Shown here: piece after piece, positions 45,268-54,913 of the stretch
How the letters are laid out: each line of letters begins with the position of its first letter
How positions within the stretch are numbered: the stretch's first letter is position 1
NCBI GenBank assembly: GCA_041166085.1
Contig: JBEEFP010000056.1
Span: forward strand, 1-64,000
Origin: JBEEFP01 sp041166085
GTDB lineage: Bacteria > Actinomycetota > Acidimicrobiia > Acidimicrobiales > JAFATL01
Length of the DNA stretch: 64,000 nt
Direction of reading: 5' to 3'
Notes under the pieces: model-generated
The model's input: the letters and a program-made list of their open reading frames with translations, nothing else
What the model was told of the DNA's origin: nothing
The model's database searches: none
Program-made: the position numbers and the translations under genes

Positions 45268-48015
45268 TCATCGGCCGTGACAGAGCTTGTACTTCTTGCC
45301 GCTGCCGCAGTAGCAGGGCTGGTTGCGGCCGAGCTTCTCCTCGGCCGACTTCACCAGGGGGACGTTGACGACCTCGTCCTCCTCCTGCTGCTGCAAGGCC
45401 ATGGCCTGCTGGTCGCCGCCGGCGACGGCGGCGGCCGCAGCGGCCTGGCGCATGCCGCTCACACCCTGCACCGGCTCGTCAGCCGAGACGTACTGGGCCC
45501 GCTCGAGACTCGGCTCGGGCTCCTCCACCACGACCTCGGCGTGCATCACGTACTTGACGTAGTCGTCGTCGATGGAGCTCATCAGCGTGCCGAAAAGCTC
45601 GAAGCCCTCCCGCTGCCATTCGACGAGCGGGTCCTTCTGGCCCATGGCTCGCAGGTGGATGCCTTCGTAGAGGTAGTCCATCTCGGCCAGGAACTCCCGC
45701 CAGCGGGTGTCGATGATGCGGAGCATGATCTCCCGCTCCATCTCCCGCATGGTGTCGGCGCCGCCCGGCAGTGTCTCCTCGCGCTGCTCGTAGTACCCGA
45801 CGGCCTCGGAGATGAAGCTCTCGGCCAGCATGTCCTTGGTGGCGGCCTGCCGCAGCTCATCCGCGGTGAACTTGGTGGGGTAGTACTCGCGCGCGCCGTT
45901 CAGCAGACCGTCGACGTCCCAGTCCTCGACGTAGTCGCTCGGGCAGTTGTCCTCCACCAGATCGGACAACGCGCTCTCGAGGATCTGCATCGTCTCCTCG
46001 CGCAGGTCATCGCCGTCGATGATCTGCATGCGCCGGGCGTAGATGACCTTGCGCTGCTCGTTGCGGACCTCGTCGTACTTGAGCAGGTTCTTGCGGATCT
46101 CGGCGTTGCGCTGCTCGACGGTGTTCTGGGCCCGCTCGATGGCCTTGGTGACCATCTTGGCCTCGATGGGGACGTCGTCGGGCAGCGCCTTGCCCATCAC
46201 CCAGCTCATCGCGCCGGTGGCGAACAGGCGCATCAGCTCGTCCTCGAGCGAGAGGAAGAAGCGGCTCTCACCGGGGTCGCCCTGGCGGCCCGAACGGCCC
46301 CGCAGCTGGTTGTCGATGCGGCGGCTCTCGTGACGCTCGCTGCCCAGCACGTACAGCCCGCCCAGCTCACGGACCTTGTCGCCCTCGAGCTTGGTCTCGT
46401 CGTCGAACTTTGGCACCAGCTGCTTGTAGAGGGCCTGGCCCTCCTCGGACTCGAGCTCCAGGCCCTGGGCCTGGACCTCCTGACGGGCCAGCCCCTCCGG
46501 GTTGCCACCGAGCAGGATGTCGACGCCCCGCCCCGCCATGTTGGTGGCGACGGTGACGGCGCCGAGACGCCCGGCCTGGGCGACGATGTGGGCCTCACGC
46601 GTGTGCTGCTTGGCGTTGAGCACCGAGTGCGGGATGCCCTTGCGATCCAGCATGCCCGAGAGCACCTCGGACTTCTCGACGGACGCGGTGCCGACAAGGA
46701 CGGGCTGGCCCTTGGCGTAACGCTCCTCGATGTCGTCGACGACCGCGTTGAACTTGGCCAGCTCCGTCTTGTAGATCAGGTCGGCCAGGTCCTCGCGGAT
46801 CATGTCGCGGTGGGTCGGGATCGGCACCACCGGCAGGTTGTAGGTGTTGGCGAACTCGGAGGCCTCGGTCTCGGCCGTGCCCGTCATGCCGGCCAGCTTC
46901 TCGTAGAGGCGGAAGTAGTTCTGGAGGGTGACCGTGGCCCAGGTGTGGCTCTCCTCCTTGATCTTCACCCGCTCCTTGGCCTCGACCGCCTGATGCAGAC
47001 CGTCGGACCAGCGCCGGCCCTCGAGGGTGCGGCCGGTGAACTCGTCGACGATCTTCACCTCGCCGTTCTCGATGATGTAGTCCTTGTCGCGCTTGTAGAG
47101 CTCCTTGGCCCGCAGCGCCTGCTCGAGCTGGTGGACGTAGTTGACCGAGACGAGGTCGTACATGTTGTCGACGCCGAGGAGGCGCTCGACCTTCTCGATG
47201 CCGTCCTCGGTGGGGACGACGGTGCGCTTCTCCTCGTCGACCTCGTAGTCGAGCTCACGCGTCAGGCCTCGGACGATGCCGGAGAACTGGTAGTAGAGCC
47301 GAGCCGCTTCGTCGGCGGGGCCGCTGATGATGAGCGGCGTGCGAGCCTCGTCGATGAGGATGGAGTCGACCTCGTCGACGATGGCGAAGACGTGACCGCG
47401 CTGCGACATCTGCGCGCGGGACCTGGCCATGTTGTCCCGGAGGTAGTCGAAGCCGAACTCGGTGTTCGTGCCGTAGGTGATGTCGGCCGCGTAGGCGGCC
47501 CGCTTGGCCTCCGCGTCGTCGACGTCGGGCAGGACCATGCCGACAGTGAGGCCGAGGAACTTGTAGATGCGCCCCATCCACTCGGCGTGGAACTTGGCCA
47601 GGTAGTCGTTCACCGTCACGAGGTGCACGCCGCGACCGGTGAGACCGTTGAGGTACATCGGCAGGGTGGAGACCAGGGTCTTGCCCTCCCCCGTCTTCAT
47701 CTCGGCGATCCAGCCGAAGTGGAGCGCGGCCCCGCCCATGAGCTGGACGTCGAAATGGCGCTGGCCGATGGTGCGCACCGCGGCCTCGCGAGCGACGGCG
47801 AACGCCTCGACCAGGATCTCGTTCATGGCGTCGTGGACGTTGTCCTCGCCGGCCCGATCGACCTGCTCGCGGAACTCGACGGTCTTGTGCCGGAGCGCCT
47901 CGTCGGACAGCGCCTGCATCTCGGGCTCGAGGGCGTTGATCTCGGGCACGATGTCCCTCAGAGCCCGTACTTTCTTGCCCTCCCCGGCGCGAAGGACCTT
48001 CGTGAAGACGCTCAT
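45268..48015 (-). CDS. secA: Preprotein translocase ATPase SecA
   Basis: 915 residues. Walker A lies in AEMKTGEGKTL, the DEAD-type Walker B in FAIVDEVDSILIDEARTPL, with helicase motif VATNMAGRGVDI and GRSGRQGDPG in NBD2. The C-terminal zinc SEC-C motif GRNQPCYCGSGKKYKLCHG is complete. It drives export through SecYEG. The start is set at MSVFTKVLRAGEGKKV. It is followed by a hairpin, then prfB. Confidence 0.97.
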   Translation of the reverse strand: MSVFTKVLRAGEGKKVRALRDIVPEINALEPEMQALSDEALRHKTVEFREQVDRAGEDNVHDAMNEILVEAFAVAREAAVRTIGQRHFDVQLMGGAALHFGWIAEMKTGEGKTLVSTLPMYLNGLTGRGVHLVTVNDYLAKFHAEWMGRIYKFLGLTVGMVLPDVDDAEAKRAAYAADITYGTNTEFGFDYLRDNMARSRAQMSQRGHVFAIVDEVDSILIDEARTPLIISGPADEAARLYYQFSGIVRGLTRELDYEVDEEKRTVVPTEDGIEKVERLLGVDNMYDLVSVNYVHQLEQALRAKELYKRDKDYIIENGEVKIVDEFTGRTLEGRRWSDGLHQAVEAKERVKIKEESHTWATVTLQNYFRLYEKLAGMTGTAETEASEFANTYNLPVVPIPTHRDMIREDLADLIYKTELAKFNAVVDDIEERYAKGQPVLVGTASVEKSEVLSGMLDRKGIPHSVLNAKQHTREAHIVAQAGRLGAVTVATNMAGRGVDILLGGNPEGLARQEVQAQGLELESEEGQALYKQLVPKFDDETKLEGDKVRELGGLYVLGSERHESRRIDNQLRGRSGRQGDPGESRFFLSLEDELMRLFATGAMSWVMGKALPDDVPIEAKMVTKAIERAQNTVEQRNAEIRKNLLKYDEVRNEQRKVIYARRMQIIDGDDLREETMQILESALSDLVEDNCPSDYVEDWDVDGLLNGAREYYPTKFTADELRQAATKDMLAESFISEAVGYYEQREETLPGGADTMREMEREIMLRIIDTRWREFLAEMDYLYEGIHLRAMGQKDPLVEWQREGFELFGTLMSSIDDDYVKYVMHAEVVVEEPEPSLERAQYVSADEPVQGVSGMRQAAAAAAVAGGDQQAMALQQQEEDEVVNVPLVKSAEEKLGRNQPCYCGSGKKYKLCHGR

Positions 48016-48028
48016 GGTGGGAGCCAGT

Positions 48029-49540
48029 CTACCGGCGCGCCTCAGCGTTCCGGCTCGGAGCCCGCACCCGCTGGGCGACCACCATCCCCTGCCGATCGAG
48101 GCGCACGCGGAACTCGCCCGAGGCGACGAGATCCTGCAGGTACTGCCGGTCCTGCTCACCGACGGCCTGGGTGTCGATGACGATCCACCGCACGACGGCG
48201 GGATCGTCGGGGTTGTCGTCCTTGATGCCCCAGTTGGCGGCGTGGAACGGGTTCGGATACTCGTAGATGCGGTAGCGATGGGAGAGGTGGGCGACCATCG
48301 TGTAGCTGGCCGACACCGGATCGCCGTCGGGGATCATGGCGACGGCCTGGCGCTTGGTCTCCAGACGCACGTGGTCGAACGTCGCGAACGAGTCGGTCTT
48401 CTGGCCGATCGGCGAGATGCCCCACGCGTTGGCGGCCACCACCGACGTGATGACGCAGACGCCGACGAGCACCCGTCGCACCTCGAGCCGCTTGGCCTGG
48501 GCGACGGCCTCGATGGTCGCCAGCGTCAGAGCGGTGAGGGGCAGGGACGCGTAGTGGACCGCGATGGTGCGGGTCCAGATGTAGTTCGACAGCAGGTTGG
48601 CCACGAACATCGGCACACCGAGCACCAGCACCTCGGGCGCGAGCAGGGGCAACATGGCGAAGGGCGCGAACATCTGCCACAGGTAGTGCTGCGCCTCGCC
48701 GCTCGTGAGCCGGTCGGTGATGTTGCTCGGGCGCTTGATGGTCTGGCGGATGATGTTGCCGGGTGACCCGCCGATCCCCGTGTAGAGCTGCTCGTAGAAG
48801 ACGCCGCCGGTGACGGCGGGCAGCACGATGCGCGTCGTGATCACGTACCACGCGGCGCCGAGGCCCACCGTGATCAGACCAACCTTGCGATCCTGGCGGA
48901 ACAGGACGATGAGCCCGAGCACGATGATGAAGAGGGCCACGTCCTCCTTCCACATCACCGCGTAGACGAGGCATCCCGCGTACCAGCCCCACCGGTGTCG
49001 CAACGCGAACCAGTAGGCGAACAGCAACGGCGTGATCGCCATCACCTCGGGATGGAAGAGCTCCCAACCCATGAGTCCGAGCGACGGGTGGAGGAGATAG
49101 ACGCCCGAAAGAGCCACCGCGCTCCAGCGGTCGCTGACCCTGTCCCGCGCGATGAGGAAGACGGGCACCGCGCCGAGCGCCATCGATGCGATCTGCACCA
49201 TGTTCATCAGGTGGGCGCCCTGGCCCATCCAGTAGAAGGGCACGAACACCAACATGCCGGGGCTGAGGTGGTGACCCCAGAAGTCGAGGCCGCGGACGGT
49301 CATGAAGCTGTGGAACCGCGACAGGAGCCACACGGCCTGGTCGAAGATGCCCATGTCGAACCCGAACGATCCGAAGTACTCCTGACGACGCCACACGTTC
49401 GGCGCGTACGAGACGAAGAACAGCACCATCAGCAGCGCCACGACCCACCACGCCGGGTCCACCGCCTTGGCCCGGTCGCGCCAGGTCCGCTCCCGCTCGA
49501 GCCCTGGCAGCTGCGGCTGCACGGCGACCGCTCGGCTCAC
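48029..49540 (-). CDS. DUF2079-family polytopic membrane protein
   Basis: 503 residues with about ten transmembrane helices. Family-like features are GFDMGIFDQAVWLLSRFHSFMTVRG near the start (the acidic residues in the first external loop resemble GT-C glycosyltransferases) and HPEVMAITPLLFAYWFA. The C-terminus (from about 395) is soluble, probably external. The GTG at 49540 was chosen as the first start outside the upstream gene. It probably works with the next gene in glycan or glycolipid assembly; no activity can be claimed. It ends 13 nt before secA starts. Confidence 0.7.
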   Translation of the reverse strand: MSRAVAVQPQLPGLERERTWRDRAKAVDPAWWVVALLMVLFFVSYAPNVWRRQEYFGSFGFDMGIFDQAVWLLSRFHSFMTVRGLDFWGHHLSPGMLVFVPFYWMGQGAHLMNMVQIASMALGAVPVFLIARDRVSDRWSAVALSGVYLLHPSLGLMGWELFHPEVMAITPLLFAYWFALRHRWGWYAGCLVYAVMWKEDVALFIIVLGLIVLFRQDRKVGLITVGLGAAWYVITTRIVLPAVTGGVFYEQLYTGIGGSPGNIIRQTIKRPSNITDRLTSGEAQHYLWQMFAPFAMLPLLAPEVLVLGVPMFVANLLSNYIWTRTIAVHYASLPLTALTLATIEAVAQAKRLEVRRVLVGVCVITSVVAANAWGISPIGQKTDSFATFDHVRLETKRQAVAMIPDGDPVSASYTMVAHLSHRYRIYEYPNPFHAANWGIKDDNPDDPAVVRWIVIDTQAVGEQDRQYLQDLVASGEFRVRLDRQGMVVAQRVRAPSRNAEARR

Positions 49541-49560
49541 GGCAGCATCTTGGCAGCCGC

Positions 49561-51354
49561 TCAACCCGCGCCGGCCGCGGACGCCACCTGCCGACCGTCG
49601 ACGTGTCGCCAGAGCCACACGCCGTCGACCCGCTCGGGCGAACGACCGAGCAGCTCGGTCATGAAGGCGCGGACGTCTTCCTCGTAGAGCTGGCGCCCGA
49701 CGAGCACACTGGTCACGCCCCAGCGATCGAGGTCGTATCCATAGGTCTGGCGCAGCTCGGGAGTCAGCGGCGGCGCCTGCTCGCCCCGCTGCGGCACGGC
49801 GAGGGCCTCGGACAGTGGTGTGCGCTCGGGCAAGGTGATGAAGGTTCGATTGGCGTCGGGACCGAGGATGTACCCGTCCGGCATCCGGAACCGGAAGCGT
49901 GCCTCTGCCTGCCACAGCATCGGCTCGGACGTCGACGGATCGCGGGCGAACGGCGAGACCAGCACGACGCTGTCGCGGGGCACGCGCGCCACCGCGGCAG
50001 AGGTGAAGAACTTGGGGACGTTGGCCTCGGTGGCCGGGAAGCGGAACGTCGGGAGCACGGGCACCAGGGCGAGCAGGCCCGCGGCTGCGCCGGCGACGGC
50101 CATCGGGGCGTGGTGACGGCGCCGGAGCACCGCGTCGGCGAACACGGCGAGCAGCGCGGCTGCCGCCAGCCACGCGACCAGCATGAGCCGAACGGGCTGC
50201 ACGCTCTGCAAGAGGCGAACGTGGTCGAACAGCTTGCGGGGCATCGAGGTCGACGTGCTCACCCCGCCCACGTGCAGGTGCGGGCCGAGGGCGAGCACCA
50301 GGAAGCACACGCCGACGACGGCGGCCACCTTGACGAGATCGCGTCTCCAGGCCCGCGCCGCCGTCACGATGAGCAGCACGAGCAGCGGCAGGCCCACGTA
50401 GCTCCCCTGCTCGTCGATGCAGCAGGAGTTGCTGAACTTGTCGGTCACGCTGTGCGACCACGACGGCCGCACCTGTTGCAGATCACTCGGTACGACGAAC
50501 GACAGCACGTCGGCCGACAGGGCCTCCGGGGGGAAGACCACGCCGTGGGTGGGATGGCGGGGCCCGAAGAACTGGAACGCGAGCGGGCCACCCACGATCA
50601 GCGCCGCGACAACCACGCCCGCACCGAGCGAGCGCAGCACGTGCGGCACGCGCGGGCGCACGTCGCGCCAGTGGCTGGCCGCCAGCACGAGGGCGCCGAC
50701 CGAGAGAGCGAGCACCTCATAGACGACCAGCTCCTCGGTGATGAACAGCTGAGCGGCCAGCAGTCCGCCGAGCAGCGCGCCCGACGCGCGAGAGGAGCGG
50801 CGTTGGTGGACGAGGATGTCCTCGGCGACGATGCAGAGCAGCGGCGGGATGTAGGCCTGCACCAGGTTGGAGTGGGTGAGGGCCTGGCCGATCATGTACG
50901 GCGAGAACCCGTACAACAGTCCGCCCACCACTGCGGCCAGCTCGTGGGTCACGTGACGACGGATGAACAGGTAGAAGCACCAGCCCGACAGCGCCACCGC
51001 CAGGGTGATGACGACGTTGTACGCGGGGATGACACCGATCAGCAACGTCACCGGCGCCATCACGAGCGCGGTGAGCGGTTCGGCCGTGTTCCACATGAGA
51101 TTGACGCCGTCCGGCGCGTTGATGTGGTGGGTGAAGAGCGGGTTCATCCCGTGCCCGAGCGCCCACGGCGTCCAGCGCAGGAACCACATGTGCAGTGGGG
51201 GATCGCCACCGAGGCCGATCCAGGTTCCACCCGGTGCGCTCCACGCCTTCCGGAACAGCAGCACCGCCAGCAGGACGAAGGCCAAGAGGGCGGTCGCGGG
51301 CGGGGACTCGAGCCGTGGGCGGACGCGCCGGGCGAGCCCGTGGACGGCTGGCAT
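49561..51354 (-). CDS. GT-C-like polytopic membrane protein
   Basis: 597 residues with about twelve transmembrane helices. It opens with TM1 (about 20-37) and the external GGDPPLHMWFLRWTPWALGHGMNPLFTHHINAPDG, an acidic/His loop like those of membrane glycosyltransferases. The C-terminal external part (about 440-597) is soluble and contains MPDGYILGPDANRTFI. The substrate is unknown. It precedes the DUF2079 gene by 20 nt and is divergent from the methyltransferase. Confidence 0.65.
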   Translation of the reverse strand: MPAVHGLARRVRPRLESPPATALLAFVLLAVLLFRKAWSAPGGTWIGLGGDPPLHMWFLRWTPWALGHGMNPLFTHHINAPDGVNLMWNTAEPLTALVMAPVTLLIGVIPAYNVVITLAVALSGWCFYLFIRRHVTHELAAVVGGLLYGFSPYMIGQALTHSNLVQAYIPPLLCIVAEDILVHQRRSSRASGALLGGLLAAQLFITEELVVYEVLALSVGALVLAASHWRDVRPRVPHVLRSLGAGVVVAALIVGGPLAFQFFGPRHPTHGVVFPPEALSADVLSFVVPSDLQQVRPSWSHSVTDKFSNSCCIDEQGSYVGLPLLVLLIVTAARAWRRDLVKVAAVVGVCFLVLALGPHLHVGGVSTSTSMPRKLFDHVRLLQSVQPVRLMLVAWLAAAALLAVFADAVLRRRHHAPMAVAGAAAGLLALVPVLPTFRFPATEANVPKFFTSAAVARVPRDSVVLVSPFARDPSTSEPMLWQAEARFRFRMPDGYILGPDANRTFITLPERTPLSEALAVPQRGEQAPPLTPELRQTYGYDLDRWGVTSVLVGRQLYEEDVRAFMTELLGRSPERVDGVWLWRHVDGRQVASAAGAG

Positions 51355-51390
51355 CGAGCCCGGAGTGTACGGGCCGGTAGCTTCTCCCGG

Positions 51391-52335
51391 ATGGACGGGA
51401 CGACCGGGGCGCAACGGGCGCCCGTTTCGCTCGGCGACAGCACGACCCGCGTTCCCCCTCCCTGTCACCTGTGCGCCGGGACGGGGCTGCGGGTCCGTCA
51501 CCCGGCGCGCCGAGAGGGCGCACCGATGTCGTCGTCGTTCGCGTGCACGAGCTTCGGCCACCGCCACCACCAACCCATCTGGGAGTGCGACGGGTGTGGG
51601 CTCCTCGTGCAGTGGCCACAACCGTCGGACACCCAGCTGGTGGCCGCCTACGAGGAGGTGGAGGACCCGACCTACGTCGCCGAGAGCGACAACCGCCACC
51701 ACACCTTTCGTCGCGTCATCGGCAAGCTCGGTGCACCGGGGTCCCGCCGTCTCCTCGACGTGGGTGCGTACTGCGGATACTTCCTCGACGTCGCACGCGA
51801 CGTCGGATTCTGCGTCGAGGGTCTCGAGCTGTCGCGCTGGGCCGGAGATGTCGCGCGTTCACGCGGTCACACCGTTCACCAGCAGACGATTCGCAAGCGG
51901 GCCGACGTGGGTGGGCGCTACGACGTGGTGACGCTCTGGGACGTGGTCGAGCACCTCGCCGACCCGCGCCGCGAGCTGGAAGCCGTGTTCGACCTGCTCG
52001 AGCCGGGCGGCCAGGTGTGGCTGTCGACCATCGACGCCGGCAGCAGGGTGGCGCGTCTCTTCGGGAGCCGCTGGCCGTGGCTCATGGACATGCACCTCTT
52101 CTACTTCGACCGCTCCACGCTGGCGACCCTGCTGACGCAGGCGGGCTTCGTCGACGTGGAGATCGGTCTGTACACCCACGTCATCTCCGGCCGCTACCTG
52201 CTGCGCAAGGTGGCGGCCAGCTTCCGACCCCTCGGGCCCGTCGCCCGCGCCCTGCAGCGGGTGACGCCCGAGCGCGTGCGGGTGCCGATCAACCTCGGCG
52301 ACAACATGATCGTCTCGGCCCGCAAGCCCGCCTGA
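51391..52335 (+). CDS. Class I SAM-dependent methyltransferase with N-terminal zinc-ribbon-like segment
   Basis: 314 residues. The N-terminal Cys pairs CHLCAGTG and WECDGCGLLVQWPQP make a likely zinc ribbon. The SAM motif RRLLDVGAYCGYFLDVARD (the usual GxGxG is altered to GAYCG) and the DVVTLWDVVEHLADP post-motif are typical of methyltransferases that act in surface polysaccharide or secondary metabolism. It is divergent from the membrane-protein genes and convergent with the NarL-type regulator. Confidence 0.82.
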   Translation: MDGTTGAQRAPVSLGDSTTRVPPPCHLCAGTGLRVRHPARREGAPMSSSFACTSFGHRHHQPIWECDGCGLLVQWPQPSDTQLVAAYEEVEDPTYVAESDNRHHTFRRVIGKLGAPGSRRLLDVGAYCGYFLDVARDVGFCVEGLELSRWAGDVARSRGHTVHQQTIRKRADVGGRYDVVTLWDVVEHLADPRRELEAVFDLLEPGGQVWLSTIDAGSRVARLFGSRWPWLMDMHLFYFDRSTLATLLTQAGFVDVEIGLYTHVISGRYLLRKVAASFRPLGPVARALQRVTPERVRVPINLGDNMIVSARKPA

Positions 52336-52359
52336 GGACGAGCAGCTCCGGAGAGGCGG

Positions 52360-53058
52360 CTAGGTGTCTTCGCGGATGTCGAGCAGCTTCTCGCGCACGG
52401 CGTAGATCACGGCCTCCATGCGGGAGTGGAGGTGCAGCTTCTCCAGGATGTTGCGGACGTGGTTCTTGACCGTGTTCTCGGAGATGTAGAGCTCGTCGGC
52501 GATCTCGCGGTTGCTCATGCCCTTGGCGACGAGCTTGAGCACCTCGAGCTCGCGTGCGGTGAGGGCGGGCGCGGGGAACTGCTGCTTCTCCTCGGCCCGC
52601 TTGGACATGGCGTTGAACTCGTTGAGCAGCTTCGACGCCATCGACGGCGAGATCAGGCTCTGGCCCTGCACGACGGCCCGGATGGCCTCGGCCACCTCCT
52701 CGACGGAGATCTCCTTCAGCAGGTAGCCGTTGGCGCCCGCCTTGACCGCCTCGAAGAGGTCGTCCTCCTCGTCGGAGACCGTGAGCATGAGGATCTTGGT
52801 GGTGGGGACCTCGCTGCGGATGGCCCGCGCCGCCTCGATGCCGTTGACGCGGGGCATGCGGACGTCCATGAGCACGACGTCGGGCGCCAGTTCCTGGGCC
52901 TTCTGGATGGCCTCCTCGCCGTTCTCGGCCTCGGCGACGACCTCGATGTGATCCTCGGTGCCCAGCACGACGTAGAGACCGCGGCGGAACAGGGCCTGGT
53001 CATCGGCGATCAGGACGCGGATCAACTCCCCGTCGCCCCTGCTCTGTTCGTCGGACAA
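52360..53058 (-). CDS. NarL/FixJ-family response regulator
   Basis: 232 residues. Receiver domain with Asp19-Asp20 and phospho-acceptor Asp65 in VVLMDVRMPRVNG; the LuxR-type HTH is at about 165-225 (LTARELEVLKLVAKGMSNREIADELYISENTVKNHV in part). No histidine kinase is adjacent. The TTG start follows an AGGGGAA site, 13 nt after hpf. It is possibly linked to stationary-phase control through its hpf neighbour. Confidence 0.9.
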   Translation of the reverse strand: MSDEQSRGDGELIRVLIADDQALFRRGLYVVLGTEDHIEVVAEAENGEEAIQKAQELAPDVVLMDVRMPRVNGIEAARAIRSEVPTTKILMLTVSDEEDDLFEAVKAGANGYLLKEISVEEVAEAIRAVVQGQSLISPSMASKLLNEFNAMSKRAEEKQQFPAPALTARELEVLKLVAKGMSNREIADELYISENTVKNHVRNILEKLHLHSRMEAVIYAVREKLLDIREDT

Positions 53059-53071
53059 GAGGTTCCCCCTG

Positions 53072-53692
53072 CTAGGTGGCGTCGATCAGGCCGATGTCGC
53101 CGTCAGCCCGACGGTAGACGACCGCCGCCTTTCCGGTCTCGGCGTTGGTGAAGAAGAAGAAGTCGTGACCCAGCAGCTCCATCTGCAGCGCCGCTTCCTC
53201 GGGGGTCATGGGCTTGATGGCGAACTGCTTGGTCTTCACGATGCGCCCCTGGATGAGGCGTGCACCGTCCAGTTCGTCGTCGAACCCCTCGTCCTCTGGC
53301 TCCTCCTCGGTGACGGCGGCGGATTTCCTCGGGAATTCTACCGATCCGTGCCGACGGGGGTGGGACCTCCCGATGAGCTTCCCCTTGAGCTTCTCCATCC
53401 GGTGCTCGAGCTTGTCGACCACCCGGTCGACCGCCGCGAAGGTGTCGGAAGCGGCCGCCTTGGCTCGCACGATGTGGCCATGGCCGTGCATCGTGACCTC
53501 GCACACCTCCTTCTCGGAGATGCGCGGGTTGCGCTCCTCGGAGAACATGACGTCCGCCCGTTCCATGCCGTCGAGAAATCGGGTCAGGCGGGTGACCTTC
53601 TCCTCGACCGTGTTGCGAAGGGCGTCCGACACCTCGACGTTGCGACTACGGATGGCGATGTCCAACGAGTCCTCCCGGGCCTGGATGGTCAT
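53072..53692 (-). CDS. hpf: Long-form ribosome hibernation-promoting factor
   Basis: 206 residues. The N-terminal ribosome-binding domain (about 8-105; IAIRSRNVEVSDALRNTVEEKVTRL) and the C-terminal dimerisation domain (about 150-206; RIVKTKQFAIKPMTPEEAALQMELLGHDFFFFTN) define long HPF, which dimerises 70S ribosomes to 100S in resting cells. The start is MTIQAREDS; an upstream in-frame codon is less likely. Confidence 0.93.
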   Translation of the reverse strand: MTIQAREDSLDIAIRSRNVEVSDALRNTVEEKVTRLTRFLDGMERADVMFSEERNPRISEKEVCEVTMHGHGHIVRAKAAASDTFAAVDRVVDKLEHRMEKLKGKLIGRSHPRRHGSVEFPRKSAAVTEEEPEDEGFDDELDGARLIQGRIVKTKQFAIKPMTPEEAALQMELLGHDFFFFTNAETGKAAVVYRRADGDIGLIDAT

Positions 53693-53995
53693 GACAGATG
53701 GGCCGCGTGCGGCTGACCTGGTCTTTGTCCCCACACTCGCCTGCAGAGGAGATAGCGGGCCGGATGGCGGCGGTCCGAGGACCCTGCGTCACCCGTGTCG
53801 GCACGCGTCGCTCCTTCTCCGCCGGGTGCCGCCGATCGGCACCACGTCAGGCAGGACTTACTCCTAAGCCGCACCATGCTCAGCAACCAAGCGTTGCCTT
53901 ACGTGGGTCGTTTCGCCTGCGGCTGGCATCGACTTGCAACCACAGACCCGCACGCGGCCCATGAGCCAGTGTACGCAGCTGAACGCTGACCGCGG
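53693..53995. other. Gap between hpf and the FlgM-like gene
   Basis: About 303 bp holding the leader of the leftward hpf gene. No tRNA, strong hairpin, coding frame or convincing promoter hexamers were found. The hpf promoter must lie here. Confidence 0.5.
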
Positions 53996-54184
53996 CTATG
54001 GAAGACGTCGGTGGACCAGGCAGTCCACCAGCTCGGCCGCGACCTCGTTGGCGCGACACCAGCCGTTGGAGCCGAGCAGGCGCCGTCCCCGCACGACGGC
54101 CTCGGGCCGGATCGACGAGAGGGCCAGGACGCGGGCGACGACATGGTCATCGAGATGGGGTGTACCGCCGGGTGCCGGTCGCAT
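53996..54184 (-). CDS. Small FlgM-like (anti-sigma-28-type) helical protein
   Basis: 62 residues. Two helices around HLDDHVVARVLALSSIRPEAVVRGRRLL and RANEVAAELVDCLVHRRLP resemble the C-terminal sigma-binding helices of FlgM (R-x-x-x-V/I-A-x-x-L/I end). It overlaps the comF 3' end by 38 bp, suggesting coupling. No flagellar gene is in view, so the partner sigma is unknown. The start at 54184 is approximate. Confidence 0.45.
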   Translation of the reverse strand: MRPAPGGTPHLDDHVVARVLALSSIRPEAVVRGRRLLGSNGWCRANEVAAELVDCLVHRRLP

Positions 54185-54824
54185 TGATCTTTGCTTCGGC
54201 CACTGTGCGTGGCAGCTTGAGTGGCGTACTTGCCGCGGTGAGGGCGTCCACACGGGTGGCACCGGCGGTGCGCAGGGTGAGTGCGGCGGCCGTGATGGTG
54301 GCGCCGCTCGTCACCACGTCGTCCACAAGCAGCACGGCGGACGGCACCGGGCCGCTGGCCGTCAGCTGGGGCCCCGCTCGGCGCTGCTCGAGGACGCGGC
54401 CCGTCTGCGCCGGACCGGGCAGCCGCCGCAGCAGCGCGCCGCACGGCAGGCCCAGGTGACGAGCGACGGAGCGTGCCAACACCTCGGCCTGGTCGAAGCC
54501 GCGGTTGCGCCGCCGCCTCGTCGTCGTGGGGATCCAGGTGACGATGTCGAGGCCGACAGCTTCGACGCGGCTGGCCATCGCCGCCGCGAGCCACGGCACG
54601 GCGCCACGGGCGTTGCGGTACTTGAGACGCGCGACCAGCTCGCGGCCGGCGCCGACGTAGGCGAACGGCACGGCGAGCCGGTCCACACCCCGCGGCGGCG
54701 GGCGGCGGGGCGGGGGCTCGAGCTCGTCGATGCACGCCGCACACGGGGCGGGACCGGGGCGGTTGCACACGGGACAGCGGCGGGCCAGGAGCACGGGTCC
54801 AACGCTACGGAGGACCAGTGACAA
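54147..54824 (-). CDS. comF: ComF-family phosphoribosyltransferase-like protein
   Basis: 225 residues. The N-terminal zinc finger is RRCPVCNRPGPAPCAAC. The PRPP-binding loop is AVLLVDDVVTSGATITAA. WIPTTTRRRRNRGFDQAEVLARSVAR is the ComF signature. In competent bacteria ComF supports single-stranded DNA uptake; in others the role is unsettled. It lies after the hsp20 region on the other strand. Confidence 0.9.
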   Translation of the reverse strand: MSLVLRSVGPVLLARRCPVCNRPGPAPCAACIDELEPPPRRPPPRGVDRLAVPFAYVGAGRELVARLKYRNARGAVPWLAAAMASRVEAVGLDIVTWIPTTTRRRRNRGFDQAEVLARSVARHLGLPCGALLRRLPGPAQTGRVLEQRRAGPQLTASGPVPSAVLLVDDVVTSGATITAAALTLRTAGATRVDALTAASTPLKLPRTVAEAKINATGTRRYTPSR

Positions 54825-54860
54825 CGCTCGCAGGAGCTGCGCCCTTCTCGCGCAGGAATC

Positions 54861-54889
54861 TTGACAGCTGCTGCCATGTTTTCGAGAAT
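54861..54889 (+). promoter_or_regulatory. Housekeeping-type promoter of hsp20
   Basis: TTGACA at 54861-54866, a 17-bp spacer and GAGAAT at 54884-54889. This fits a sigma-A promoter about 40 nt ahead of the hsp20 start. No CIRCE or HAIR operator is seen near it. Confidence 0.6.
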
Positions 54890-54913
54890 GTCGTCATGGA
54901 CGAATCGACCCGT

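Noticed and set aside
45262..48180. A long open frame (over 900 codons) antisense to secA
   Set aside because: Its translation is low-complexity His/Leu/Gly/Arg-rich sequence produced by the codon bias of secA on the other strand. It has no domain and no Shine-Dalgarno.
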